Source of the DNA: an uncultured Lachnospiraceae bacterium
GTDB taxonomy: Bacteria > Bacillota > Clostridia > Lachnospirales > Lachnospiraceae
Reading direction: 5' to 3'
NCBI GenBank assembly: GCA_944381485.1
Contig: CALWLI010000011.1
Coordinates: forward strand, 62,001-126,000
DNA: 64,000 nucleotides
Below, piece by piece: positions 8,401 to 16,119 of this stretch; the first letter of the stretch is position 1, and each line of letters begins with the position of its first letter. The notes beneath the pieces were generated by a model that was not told the origin of the DNA, searched no databases, and was given only the letters and a program-made list of their open reading frames with translations. Both the position numbers and the translations under genes were made by a program.

Positions 8401-9881
8401 CGGATGAGATAACAAGGCTTATGAGGGAGATCTCCGGAAAGACCCCTCTCATCTTAAAGATAGACGAGAGCGATGCCCAAGGCCCTTTGAGAATAAGGGT
8501 TCGCTCCTTCATAGAGACTGTGTCCATGGGGAGAGAGATAAAGAAAAACAGAGAAGTACATGAGCTTCCCGATCCCTATAGCGTGAAGTTTATCCGCAGA
8601 GACAGGAAGGAGAAGACAGTCCTTGTCCCCAACACTTCCCACGCCTTCAGCAGAGTGATGGCGGCGGCTATGAAAAAACAGGGCCTTAATGCAGTTCCCC
8701 TTGAGATAGGAAGGGAGCAGGCAATACGCCTGGGAAAGCAGTATGTGCATAATGATATCTGCTTTCCGGCTCAAGTGGTAATTGGAGAAGCTCTTGCAGC
8801 TTTAAAGAGCGGAAAATATGATGTGAACAATACGGCTGTTGGAATGGGCAAGTACATAGGAGACTGCAGATTGACTCATTATGGAGCCCTTCTGAGAAAA
8901 GCTCTGGATGATGCAGGTTTTCCTCAGGTGCCTATACTGACAAATGACGACAAGGACAGCAGGAACATACATCCGGGATTTAAGATGAGCCTTCTTACAG
9001 CTGTCAGGATAGCCTTTGCTCTTCCTATGACAGATGTGCTGGAGGAGCTGCTGAGAAAGATAAAGCCCTATGAGCTGGTTGAGGGAAGCACAGATAAGGC
9101 CTTTGAAAAAGCCATGGACCTGGTGGTTGACGGACTTTCAAGGGGCGGTATCCTGAGCATGAGACAGGGATTTAAGAAGGCTGTGGAGGTGATGAAGGAA
9201 GTAGACTATGACCGCAGCAAACCAAGGCCCAAGGTACTTATAGTGGGAGAGTACCTTTTGAACTTCCACCCCGGGGCGAACCACGATATAGAGGCATATC
9301 TGGAGAAAAACGGATTTGAGGTCATTGAGGCGAGGATGACGGATGTCATAAGAAAGATATATTTCAACAATGCCTCCATAATAAGAGACTATCACATAAA
9401 AAAGAGCCTTGGTGAGGCCGGATTTAATTTCCTTGCAGACAGGATATTTGAGGCGGCCCACAATATGACGGACAGCATAGCTTCAGCTCATCCTCTATAT
9501 GAGAACTGCACAAGACTTCCGGAGCTTGCCGAGGAGAGTGACCCGATAATACCCCATACCTTTGACGCCGGGGAGGGGATACTTATACCCGGGGAGATAA
9601 TCCATCACGCAAAGAAAGGCTGCAGGGCATTTATCATACTTCAGCCCTTCGGCTGCCTTCCCAACCATGTGGTGGGACGAGGCATAGTAAAGAAACTTAA
9701 GGAGCTTTATCCTGAGGCGCAGATGCTCTCCCTTGACTATGACCCTGATGTCAGCTTTGCAAACCTTGAAAACAGGCTGCAGATGCTTGTAATGAATGTC
9801 AAAGAGAAAGGAAAGGATACTAAAGGGAAAGCGGGAAAGGCTTATAAAACAGAACACGGCGCAGGCATTGAGATAGCCTGA
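5430..9881 (+). CDS. 2-hydroxyacyl-CoA dehydratase activase/dehydratase-like fusion
   Basis: A 1483-residue protein combining two ASKHA-fold activator ATPase modules (about residues 15-290 and 340-625) with a reductase/dehydratase-like half. Each ATPase has the phosphate loop GIDVGSTTTK or GIDSGSTTTK and a Cys-containing cluster motif (NGSCAGGTGAFLDEIA; EACSSGCGSFLENFA), as in HgdC-type activators that bind a 4Fe-4S cluster between subunits. After them comes CPFCTNHCKRT (about 640) and then a DUF2229/HgdB-like region with conserved cysteines. Related activators use ATP to push an electron to very low potential. No separate dehydratase subunits are nearby, so the substrate is unknown. Start ATG 5430 or ATG 5439; the ribosome site is weak for both. 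Confidence 0.88.
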   Translation: MYIMSKISKINIKFNRDDLLFAGIDVGSTTTKLVLLEPSTGRILYSGYRRHHADQIKSICEYLSETAEAFPSAPVKIALTGSGAKIIAENTGLSYIQEVVANSIALRKTYERVGTAIELGGQDAKIIFFRRDRSTGRDEVYDMRMNGSCAGGTGAFLDEIASVLSIPVEDLDRTASEGTCVYDVSGRCGVYAKTDIQPLLNQGVSKADIALSAFHAIAKQTIGGLAQGLKIKAPVVFEGGPMTFNRRLVSVFAERLGLGEKDVLIPEHPELMMAYGAALSLYSEEDDSSVIYPEVLEASLKDIRKDFSGGERAPLFFESEAEKRDFLKSHSLPELKPYMPKSGERLRAWLGIDSGSTTTKFVLIDDKENILDSFYASNEGDPIRVAKEGLLNIKKRYDDMGAELEIAAVGTTGYGEQLFAHALRTECHVVETVAHARAASKYAPDASFILDIGGQDMKAIWIKDGIITNIVVNEACSSGCGSFLENFAASLNIPAEKIADAAFSSKNPAVLGSRCTVFMNSSIVTEQRNGKLPEDIMAGLCRSIIENVFTKVIRLSNLDSLGDRIVVQGGTFRNDAVLRAMEQYTGKRVKRSPYPGLMGAIGIALITKERAEGKNKSFIGLEALKSLSYTQRSDIPCPFCTNHCKRTLVEFSNGSSCITNNRCERGEIMGDPKDGAVRERLKEIEEKKKKVPDMFSLREKLLFEDYPFPKPRVNRDITVGIPRVLEFWDEMPFWKTFFRALGFKVVLSHKSTRKIYESGLQAVTSDTVCFPAKLVHGHIRDLAEQKVDRIFMPSFNKMPPETEEKTAESMCAVLKGYPIIIRNSDNTYEQWGIKLDSPMFFWYSEREKRDQIKKFMKESFDIDFEETEQAVDTAERAQASFREKLLESGKRIMDELRKTGGYAVVLASRPYQNDPLVNHDLPSLLTGLGIPVLTVDSIPFSNCPELKKSRLDIVNNYHARMLSAAVTAAKDPRLEYIQTVSFGCGHDAYLSDEITRLMREISGKTPLILKIDESDAQGPLRIRVRSFIETVSMGREIKKNREVHELPDPYSVKFIRRDRKEKTVLVPNTSHAFSRVMAAAMKKQGLNAVPLEIGREQAIRLGKQYVHNDICFPAQVVIGEALAALKSGKYDVNNTAVGMGKYIGDCRLTHYGALLRKALDDAGFPQVPILTNDDKDSRNIHPGFKMSLLTAVRIAFALPMTDVLEELLRKIKPYELVEGSTDKAFEKAMDLVVDGLSRGGILSMRQGFKKAVEVMKEVDYDRSKPRPKVLIVGEYLLNFHPGANHDIEAYLEKNGFEVIEARMTDVIRKIYFNNASIIRDYHIKKSLGEAGFNFLADRIFEAAHNMTDSIASAHPLYENCTRLPELAEESDPIIPHTFDAGEGILIPGEIIHHAKKGCRAFIILQPFGCLPNHVVGRGIVKKLKELYPEAQMLSLDYDPDVSFANLENRLQMLVMNVKEKGKDTKGKAGKAYKTEHGAGIEIA

Positions 9882-9886
9882 TAAAA

Positions 9887-9963
9887 ACTTCGGGGACGCA
9901 CAAATGTAAGGGCATAAGGACTGACCTTATGCGGGAAGCTTACATGGGTACGTTCCCGAAGTT
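9887..9963. repeat. Nested long palindrome at a convergent gene end
   Basis: Three nested arms: 9887-9899 with 9951-9963 (13 pairs, one G-T), 9904-9910 with 9939-9945 (ATGTAAG/CTTACAT), and 9912-9919 with 9925-9932 (GCATAAGG/CCTTATGC). It overlaps the end of the minus-strand chrA reading frame. On the minus strand the outer stem runs into TTTTT, so it can serve as terminator for the chr genes. It could also be a dispersed palindromic repeat of the REP type. Confidence 0.7.
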
Positions 9964-10530
9964 GAATATTACCCCGACTGCAGCGGAGAAGCCTATCCAA
10001 ACTATGGGGTGAAGCTTCTTTGTTTTAGGGATGAGCCTTGTAAATACTATGAGCACTGCCGCAAGTATTACAGCTTCGGGCTTTAAGGTACTGATGCTGA
10101 TGCCCGGCGCTTCGGAAGATGCGGTGTCGAAAAATGCGGAGGCGGCCACTGAGAGCCCGGAGGCGGCAATAAGGCCTGTTGAGGTGGGCCTGAGCAGACG
10201 GAAAGCACTGTCCACATACACGTTATCTCTGAAGGCCTTAAGAAAGCCTGCAATGACAAGAATGATTATGACAGAGGGGGTTATAAGTCCTACTGTGGCT
10301 GTCACGGCTCCGGGTATTCCCGCGGTAACAAATCCCACATAGGTCGCCGCGTTCACCCCGAGAGGCCCGGGAGTTGATTCTGAGACCGCGATCATATCCA
10401 TGAGCTGAGACTGAGTAAACCAGCCGGTCCTTACAGCCATCTCCGAGAGAAAGGGGAAGGTGGCAAGTCCACCTCCTATGGCAAAAAGGCCGGTCTTAAA
10501 AAATTCGTAGAATAATCTGAGAAATATCAT
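9940..10530 (-). CDS. chrA: ChrA-type transporter, second half-size subunit
   Basis: Chromate-transporter (CHR) family membrane protein of 196 residues, one half of the classic 400-residue ChrA. The family signature FFKTGLFAIGGGLATFPFL and ESTPGPLGVNAATYVGF are at residues 9-70; about five or six hydrophobic segments follow. Short-chain CHR proteins act as pairs with opposite topology. Here the partner gene directly upstream overlaps it by 4 bases (ATGA), and a ribosome site (AAGGAGG) lies inside that gene. The physiological substrate in anaerobes is uncertain; chromate or sulfate export is inferred from the family. Confidence 0.9.
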   Translation of the reverse strand: MIFLRLFYEFFKTGLFAIGGGLATFPFLSEMAVRTGWFTQSQLMDMIAVSESTPGPLGVNAATYVGFVTAGIPGAVTATVGLITPSVIIILVIAGFLKAFRDNVYVDSAFRLLRPTSTGLIAASGLSVAASAFFDTASSEAPGISISTLKPEAVILAAVLIVFTRLIPKTKKLHPIVWIGFSAAVGVIFNFGNVPM

Positions 10531-11084
10531 TTTTTCTCCTCCTTTTCGATATACCCGAACTGCACAAGTCCGACTCCAATAAGGGCTGCTATCACTACAA
10601 ACAGTATGGGTGAGATATCAAAGAGAAGTGAGCCCACAGAAACCACAAGGAATATGATAAGGGCAAGCCTTCCCTTGACAGCACTCTTCCAAAGCTTTAA
10701 GACCGCGTTGAAAATGAGGACACAGACGCAGACGCGGATACCCGCAAAGGCATTTATGACTAAGGGAAGGTGGGAGAAGCTTGCAATAAACCCGGCCAGT
10801 ATGCTTATAATGACTACCGAGGGGAATACTACACCCAATGTGGCGACTATGCCGCCTATTATTCCCTGATTCTTTTGCCCGATAAAGGTCGCTGTATTTA
10901 CGGCTATGACTCCGGGAGTGCACTGACCTATGGCAAAGTAATCTGTCAGCTCCTCATCTGTGGCCCAATGCTTGTTGTCCACCACCTCTCTCTGGAGTAT
11001 GGGCAGCATGGCATATCCGCCGCCGAAGGTCATGACACCTACCTTGGCAAAGGTAAAAAACAATTCGCTGAGTATTTTAAACAT
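10527..11084 (-). CDS. chrA: ChrA-type transporter, first half-size subunit
   Basis: CHR-family membrane protein of 185 residues and partner of the downstream gene. The start of the domain (FFTFAKVGVMTFGGGYAMLPIL) and the motif GQCTPGVIAVNTATFIG match the CHR signature. A strong ribosome site (AAAGGAGGG) precedes the ATG at 11084. The 164-base gap to the divergent ABC ATPase gene must hold both promoters; on the minus strand a TGCTAAAAT extended -10 is the best candidate. Confidence 0.9.
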   Translation of the reverse strand: MFKILSELFFTFAKVGVMTFGGGYAMLPILQREVVDNKHWATDEELTDYFAIGQCTPGVIAVNTATFIGQKNQGIIGGIVATLGVVFPSVVIISILAGFIASFSHLPLVINAFAGIRVCVCVLIFNAVLKLWKSAVKGRLALIIFLVVSVGSLLFDISPILFVVIAALIGVGLVQFGYIEKEEKK

Positions 11085-11183
11085 ATGTGATAAAACCCTC
11101 CTTTTTAACTCAAAGTGAATTTTAGCATATATATAATGAATGAAAAATACTTTTTTCTCAACTTTAATGAAGTGGAGTTGACG

Positions 11184-11212
11184 TTATCAGACAGTATAAG
11201 GTACCATATAAT
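11184..11212 (+). promoter_or_regulatory. Candidate promoter for the ABC ATPase operon
   Basis: TATAAT at 11207-11212 with TTATCA 17 bases upstream (11184-11189). A better -35 word, TTGACG at 11178, would leave a spacer of 23 bases, which is too long. Confidence 0.42.
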
Positions 11213-11248
11213 GAGTGGATTCTCAAAGGAAAGAACAGGAGTAAAGAT

Positions 11249-12361
11249 ATGGCAGGTGTTCAATTAAAAAATATATGCAAAATATACCCCAACGGATATG
11301 AGGCGGTAAAAGATTTCAATCTTGATATAGCCGACAAGGAATTTATCATATTTGTAGGCCCCTCAGGCTGCGGGAAATCCACAACGCTCAGGATGATAGC
11401 AGGCCTTGAGGGCATATCCTCAGGGGAGCTTTATATAGACGGAAAGCTGATGAATGATGTGGAGCCCAAGGACAGAGACATAGCCATGGTTTTTCAGAAC
11501 TATGCTCTCTACCCCCATATGAGTGTTTACGGTAATATGGCCTTCTCACTGAAGCTTAAGAAGCGACCGAAGGATGAGATAGACAGAGCCGTAAGGGAGG
11601 CCGCAAGGATACTTGATCTGGAGCCTCTCTTGAACAGAAAGCCAAGAGCACTTTCCGGGGGTCAGAGACAGAGAGTAGCTATGGGAAGAGCCATAGTGAG
11701 AGATCCCAAGGTATTTCTCTTGGATGAACCTCTGTCAAATCTTGACGCCAAGCTTAGAGGCCAGATGAGGGTGGAGATCTCAAAGCTTCATCAGAGGCTT
11801 GGGGCAACCATAATATATGTGACACATGATCAGACTGAAGCTATGACCTTGGGAACGAGGATAGTGGTCATGAAGGACGGAGTTGTGCAACAGACTGACA
11901 CTCCCGAAAATCTTTACAACCACCCCTGCAATAAGTTCGTGGCAGGCTTCATAGGATCTCCTCAGATGAATATGATCGCTGCCGAGGCGGTTGAGGAAAA
12001 CAATGAGACGGTCCTTAAATTTGAGGGCCACAGCATAATACTCAATAAAGAAAGAGCCGAGGCGCTGAAAAAGGGCGGCTATATCGGAAAGAAGGTAATA
12101 CTGGGAATAAGACCTGAGGACGTTCACGGAGATGAGGAGTCTCTCAAAAAGTTTGAAAAGACTTCGATAGATGCTAAGGTCAAGGTTTTTGAGATGCTTG
12201 GGGCCGGTGCTCTGATATATTTTAATATAGGAGAGACAGACTGGGTGGCTTCAGTATCCTCATCAATAAAGGCAAGAAGCGGAGACCGTGTACGGCTTGC
12301 CATAGATACGGCAAAGATACATATATTTGACTGCGACACAGAAAAGACTATCACAGATTAA
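11249..12361 (+). CDS. MsmX/UgpC-type sugar ABC transporter ATPase
   Basis: A 370-residue ATPase of carbohydrate ABC importers. Walker A is GPSGCGKST (about residue 37), the signature LSGGQRQRVAMGRA, Walker B VFLLDEPLSNLD, and the H-loop YVTHDQTEAM. The C-terminal third (from about 235) is the TOBE/OB regulatory region of MalK-like proteins. No permease or binding-protein genes are adjacent, so it probably serves several sugar importers encoded elsewhere, as MsmX does in Bacillus and Streptococcus. It is followed after 22 bases by the DUF1538 gene and so seems co-transcribed with it. Confidence 0.92.
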   Translation: MAGVQLKNICKIYPNGYEAVKDFNLDIADKEFIIFVGPSGCGKSTTLRMIAGLEGISSGELYIDGKLMNDVEPKDRDIAMVFQNYALYPHMSVYGNMAFSLKLKKRPKDEIDRAVREAARILDLEPLLNRKPRALSGGQRQRVAMGRAIVRDPKVFLLDEPLSNLDAKLRGQMRVEISKLHQRLGATIIYVTHDQTEAMTLGTRIVVMKDGVVQQTDTPENLYNHPCNKFVAGFIGSPQMNMIAAEAVEENNETVLKFEGHSIILNKERAEALKKGGYIGKKVILGIRPEDVHGDEESLKKFEKTSIDAKVKVFEMLGAGALIYFNIGETDWVASVSSSIKARSGDRVRLAIDTAKIHIFDCDTEKTITD

Positions 12362-12383
12362 AAGACTTAATTACAGGAGGACT

Positions 12384-13928
12384 ATGGAATTCAGGAAGAC
12401 TAAGCTTAAAGAGAAATTATTGGAAAAGACAGAGGAGACCTTAAAGGCTGTAGTGCCCATAGTCATAATAGTTATGGCACTATGCTTCACGGTGGCTCCT
12501 GTAGAGCCCGGCATACTGCTTGCCTTTCTAATGGGAGCGGTATTCCTGGTTTTAGGCATGATACTCTTTACCTTCGGGGCGGATCTCTCCATGACACCTA
12601 TGGGAGAGAATGTGGGTACCTGCATGACCCGCACGAAAAAGCTCTCAGCCATGTTGATCCTGAGCTTTGTACTGGGCTTTGTCGTCACTGTCTCAGAGCC
12701 TGACCTGCAGGTCCTGGCAGAGCAGGTCCCCTCAGTGCCGAATATGATAATCGTGCTGTCGGTTGCCATGGGAGTGGGTGTTTTCCTGATGGCGGCAGTG
12801 GCAAGAATGCTCTTTAACATAAAGCTTTCACACATGCTGATACTTTTCTACCTCATTGTCTTTGCCCTTACCGCCTTTGTCCCTGATGATTTCAAGGCTG
12901 TGGCCTTCGATTCCGGAGGAGTGACAACAGGACCGATGACGGTGCCCTTTATAATGGCTCTTGGAATAGGTATATCCTCAGTCAGAGGAGACGAGAGAGC
13001 GGAGGACGACAGCTTCGGCTTGGTTGCCCTTTCTTCTGTGGGCCCCATACTTTCGGTTCTGATACTGGGAATGCTGTATCACCCTGAGAGCGGGGACTAT
13101 GTGGCGGAGAAATTTCCGGAGACTGAGAGCTCTGTGGAGCTCTTTTCCCTGTTTGCCCACGGGCTCCCTGAATACATGGGAGAGGTGGCGGTGTCCCTGC
13201 TCCCCATAATACTTTTCTTTTTGGGATTTCAGCTTGTCTTTAAAAGCATGAATAAAAGGAGCCTTATAAAGACAGGAATAGGAATGGGCTATACCTATTT
13301 GGGACTGGTATTGTTTTTGACAGGAGTAAATGTGGGATTTATGCCTGCGGGAAATTATCTTGGACAGGTGCTTGCGGGAAGCAAGCTCGGATGGATAATC
13401 GTTCCTGTGGGAATGCTGGTAGGCTATTTTATAGTTTTGGCTGAGCCTGCAGTCATAGTACTCACCCATCAGGTGGAGGAGCTTACCTCAGGCTCTGTAT
13501 CCGCAGGTCCCATGAGACTTGCCCTGTCTGTAGGTGTCAGCATATCTCTGGGACTTGCAATGGTCAGAGTCCTCACAGGCATATCCATACTTTGGTTTTT
13601 GATCCCGGGATATACTTTGGCTCTCGCCCTGTCCTTTGCTGTACCCAAGATATTTACCGCCATAGCTTTCGACTCGGGAGGGGTGGCATCGGGACCTATG
13701 ACAGCCACGTTTCTTCTTTCCTTCGCCATAGGAGCTTGTTCAAGCGTAGGGGGAAATATTGTGGCGGATGCCTTCGGTGTGGTAGCCATGGTAGCTATGA
13801 CCCCGCTTATAACCATTCAGGTACTGGGACTTATGTACAAGCTTGACTATGACAGAAGGATGAGGCGGGCTTACAAGGCGGAGCTGGCTTTTTCGGCTCT
13901 TGCTGATGACGAGATAGTGGAGCTTTAA
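12384..13928 (+). CDS. DUF1538 family membrane protein, internally duplicated
   Basis: An integral membrane protein of 514 residues with about twelve hydrophobic segments. It is a clear tandem duplication. The motif AFDSGGVTTGPMT at residue 174 recurs as AFDSGGVASGPMT at 428; FGADLSMTPMGENVG recurs as TGVNVGFMPAGNYLG; and VSEPDLQVLAEQV recurs as LAEPAVIVLTHQV. Such inverted or direct repeats are usual in secondary transporters, but the substrate of DUF1538 proteins is not known to me. I start at ATG 12384, after AGGAGG; an in-frame ATG at 12327 lies inside the preceding gene. The next gene encodes a PII-like regulator, suggesting PII control of the transporter. Confidence 0.88.
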   Translation: MEFRKTKLKEKLLEKTEETLKAVVPIVIIVMALCFTVAPVEPGILLAFLMGAVFLVLGMILFTFGADLSMTPMGENVGTCMTRTKKLSAMLILSFVLGFVVTVSEPDLQVLAEQVPSVPNMIIVLSVAMGVGVFLMAAVARMLFNIKLSHMLILFYLIVFALTAFVPDDFKAVAFDSGGVTTGPMTVPFIMALGIGISSVRGDERAEDDSFGLVALSSVGPILSVLILGMLYHPESGDYVAEKFPETESSVELFSLFAHGLPEYMGEVAVSLLPIILFFLGFQLVFKSMNKRSLIKTGIGMGYTYLGLVLFLTGVNVGFMPAGNYLGQVLAGSKLGWIIVPVGMLVGYFIVLAEPAVIVLTHQVEELTSGSVSAGPMRLALSVGVSISLGLAMVRVLTGISILWFLIPGYTLALALSFAVPKIFTAIAFDSGGVASGPMTATFLLSFAIGACSSVGGNIVADAFGVVAMVAMTPLITIQVLGLMYKLDYDRRMRRAYKAELAFSALADDEIVEL

Positions 13929-13952
13929 GCCTGAGAGCACATAGGAGGATAT

Positions 13953-14645
13953 ATGAGCAAGGTTTATATGATGACGACAGTTACCAAGCGTCCTATGAAA
14001 AAGCGTATGCTTGATCTCTATAAAAAGGACAAGCTCAATTTAAGCTTTTGCATACCTGCAAAGGGCACAGCAGGAAGTGAGATGCTTGATTATTTCGGAC
14101 TTGAAGACACTGAAAAGCTGGTGCTTATCTCAATAGTGACAGACGAGACCTGGAAGAGAGTGAAGAACTCTCTGGAGGAGGACTTCCGTATAGATGCCCC
14201 GGGGAGGGGGATAGCTTTCATCGTCCCTGCCGCAAGCGTAGGCGGAAAGAAAGCGCTGGAAATGCTCACTGACGGGCAGGACTTTCATAAGGAAGAGGAG
14301 AGTGTTATGAGAGATACACAATATGAGCTTATAGTAGTGATCGCAAACCATGGACACAGCGAGGAGGTAATGGATGCGGCCCGCACAGAGGGTGCAGGGG
14401 GAGGCACGGTGATCCACGCAAAGGGAACCGGCCTCGAACAGGCGGAAAAGTTTTTAGGCTTCTCCGTGGTCGAGGAGAAGGAAATGATACTTATAGTCTC
14501 AAAAACAGAAATAAAAAGTAAGATCATGAGAGCCATAATGTCGCAAGCGGGAGCGGAGAGCGAGGCGGGTGCAATAGTTTTTTCCCTGCCTGTGACAGAT
14601 ACCGCGGGACTCAGGTTCAAAAGCACTGTCGGAGACTTTAAATAA
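13953..14645 (+). CDS. Tandem PII-like signalling protein
   Basis: A 230-residue soluble protein made of two PII (GlnB-type) ferredoxin-like modules, about residues 1-110 and 116-226. Each module has a beta strand and helix, a Gly-rich turn (PAKGTAGSEMLDYFGL; HAKGTGLEQAEKFLGF), a strand (KLVLISIVTDE; EMILIVSKTE), a helix and a final strand (GIAFIVPAASVGG; AIVFSLPVTDTAGL). Ordinary PII proteins are 112-residue trimers that read ATP/ADP and 2-oxoglutarate; a fused pair changes that geometry. It follows the DUF1538 gene by 24 bases with a strong AGGAGG site, so regulation of that transporter is the likely job. The ligand is unknown. Confidence 0.83.
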   Translation: MSKVYMMTTVTKRPMKKRMLDLYKKDKLNLSFCIPAKGTAGSEMLDYFGLEDTEKLVLISIVTDETWKRVKNSLEEDFRIDAPGRGIAFIVPAASVGGKKALEMLTDGQDFHKEEESVMRDTQYELIVVIANHGHSEEVMDAARTEGAGGGTVIHAKGTGLEQAEKFLGFSVVEEKEMILIVSKTEIKSKIMRAIMSQAGAESEAGAIVFSLPVTDTAGLRFKSTVGDFK

Positions 14646-14670
14646 AGCCAAACGTAAGAAAAAATTCAGG

Positions 14671-14700
14671 AACAAGGTGCGGAGCGCACCTTGTTTTTTT
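14671..14700 (+). terminator. Terminator after the PII-like gene
   Basis: The stem AACAAGGTGC (14671-14680) pairs with GCACCTTGTT (14686-14695) and runs into a T tract. Confidence 0.92.
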
Positions 14701-14761
14701 GAGCGATGTGGTATACTATAAATTAGAATGCATAAAAATTTGCGAGGAGAAAGAGACATAC

Positions 14762-15166
14762 ATGCTCAATGCTGAAAAAATAAGGCTTATGACTGATCTC
14801 GCCATATATGAAAAGAAAAATGACGAGAAGGTTTTTAAGATAAATGACTATTATAAGGGAGACTACATATCGGGACATCTGATATGGGCATTCATAAGAT
14901 ACAGCCTGTGTTTTGCTTTCATGTTGGTGGCCGCTTTTTTTCTGGATTTTGCCGGAATATTTCAGCTGCTTAACAGAGAAGGTACAGGGGAGGTCATTGA
15001 AAAGCTGATCATGTTTTACTTTGGCGGCCTTCTGATATATCTTTTTGTGGCCTACAGAGTATCGGCATCAAGATACAAAAAGGCAAAGAGGGGAGTCCTC
15101 TTATATGCCACAAAGCTCAAGAGATTGGGAAGAAAATACAGCACCGGAGGAAGGAAGAGACCGTGA
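14762..15166 (+). CDS. Small membrane protein of the cdaA operon
   Basis: A 134-residue protein of unknown function with a charged N-terminal region (residues 1-45) and two transmembrane helices (about 48-70 and 84-104), followed by a basic tail (RYKKAKRG...RLGRKYSTGGRKRP). ATG 14762 is preceded by GAGGAG; the longer in-frame TTG at 14699 lies in the terminator and is rejected. Its stop overlaps the GTG start of the next gene. It opens a tightly packed envelope operon that includes the c-di-AMP synthase. Confidence 0.7.
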   Translation: MLNAEKIRLMTDLAIYEKKNDEKVFKINDYYKGDYISGHLIWAFIRYSLCFAFMLVAAFFLDFAGIFQLLNREGTGEVIEKLIMFYFGGLLIYLFVAYRVSASRYKKAKRGVLLYATKLKRLGRKYSTGGRKRP

Positions 15167-16077
15167 TCTTTTTAGCAGAATTCAGAAACAGATTAAAGGA
15201 GATATATGGCTCCTACGATATTTTTATAAGACCTTTACTTAAGTTTATTTTCGCCTTTGCGGTATTCTTTTTCATAGGAAGCTATATAGGCTACTCGGAC
15301 AGACTTCAATCAATGCCTGTTATTTTGGTGGCCTCCCTTATATGCTGCCTGCTTCCCTGGGGAGCCTCGGCGTTTTTCGGGGGGATATTCGTCCTTATAA
15401 ACATGGCTGAGGTCTCAGTCGTATTTGCGGGGCTCAGCTTTATGTTTTTCCTTCTGATAGCTGTGCTCTATTTCGGATTCAGACCGGGAAACGGCTTTCT
15501 TATGGCCTTTATACCCCTCATGTTTTTCCTTAAGATACCCTTTGCGGTACCGCTTATACTGGGACTTTCAGCAGGGGCGGTCTCCGCTTTTCCCACGGCC
15601 TGCGGAGTATTTGTCTGGTTTATCATCAAATATTTTCACGACAATGCTGATGCCATGGTCACTGAGTTCAGCCTCGACAATCTCACAGGTAATATAACAG
15701 GGATCCTTGAGGGGACTTTGGGGGATAAATATATGCTGCTCTTTATTTTGGCTTTCGCAATAACCATCATAATAGTCAGCATTATAAAAAGCCTTGGCAT
15801 AGACCACGCATGGACTGTGGCTGTATTCTCGGGAGCAGCAGTGCTTTTTGTAGTCATAATAGGAGGCTCTCTCTATCTGGGAGTGGGAGAGGATTTTATC
15901 ATCAATGTTTTGGGCATAGTCATCTCGGTGGCTGTAGCTCTTGTGTATGAATGCATGTTTTTTGCAGTGGATTACAGGGGGACTGAGAGGGTCAGCTTCG
16001 AGGACGACGACTATTGCTACTATGTTAAGGCTGTGCCTAAGATAAAATACACCTTCGATGATGAGAGGGAGGAGTAA
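15163..16077 (+). CDS. Polytopic membrane protein of unknown function
   Basis: A 304-residue integral membrane protein with about eight hydrophobic segments and a short acidic cytoplasmic tail. I do not recognise the family. The start is GTG 15163, overlapping the previous stop (GTGA), with a GGAGG site about 12 bases upstream. The position, 42 bases before cdaA and coupled to another membrane protein, suggests an envelope or transport function linked to c-di-AMP, but nothing in the sequence shows a substrate or catalytic motif. Confidence 0.72.
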   Translation: MIFLAEFRNRLKEIYGSYDIFIRPLLKFIFAFAVFFFIGSYIGYSDRLQSMPVILVASLICCLLPWGASAFFGGIFVLINMAEVSVVFAGLSFMFFLLIAVLYFGFRPGNGFLMAFIPLMFFLKIPFAVPLILGLSAGAVSAFPTACGVFVWFIIKYFHDNADAMVTEFSLDNLTGNITGILEGTLGDKYMLLFILAFAITIIIVSIIKSLGIDHAWTVAVFSGAAVLFVVIIGGSLYLGVGEDFIINVLGIVISVAVALVYECMFFAVDYRGTERVSFEDDDYCYYVKAVPKIKYTFDDEREE

Positions 16078-16119
16078 GAGCCCTCATAATTTTTAAGGAA
16101 AGTATCGGGTAAGGATTTT

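Noticed and set aside
11178..11183. TTGACG as -35 of the ABC ATPase gene
   Set aside because: The spacer to TATAAT would be 23 bases, too long.
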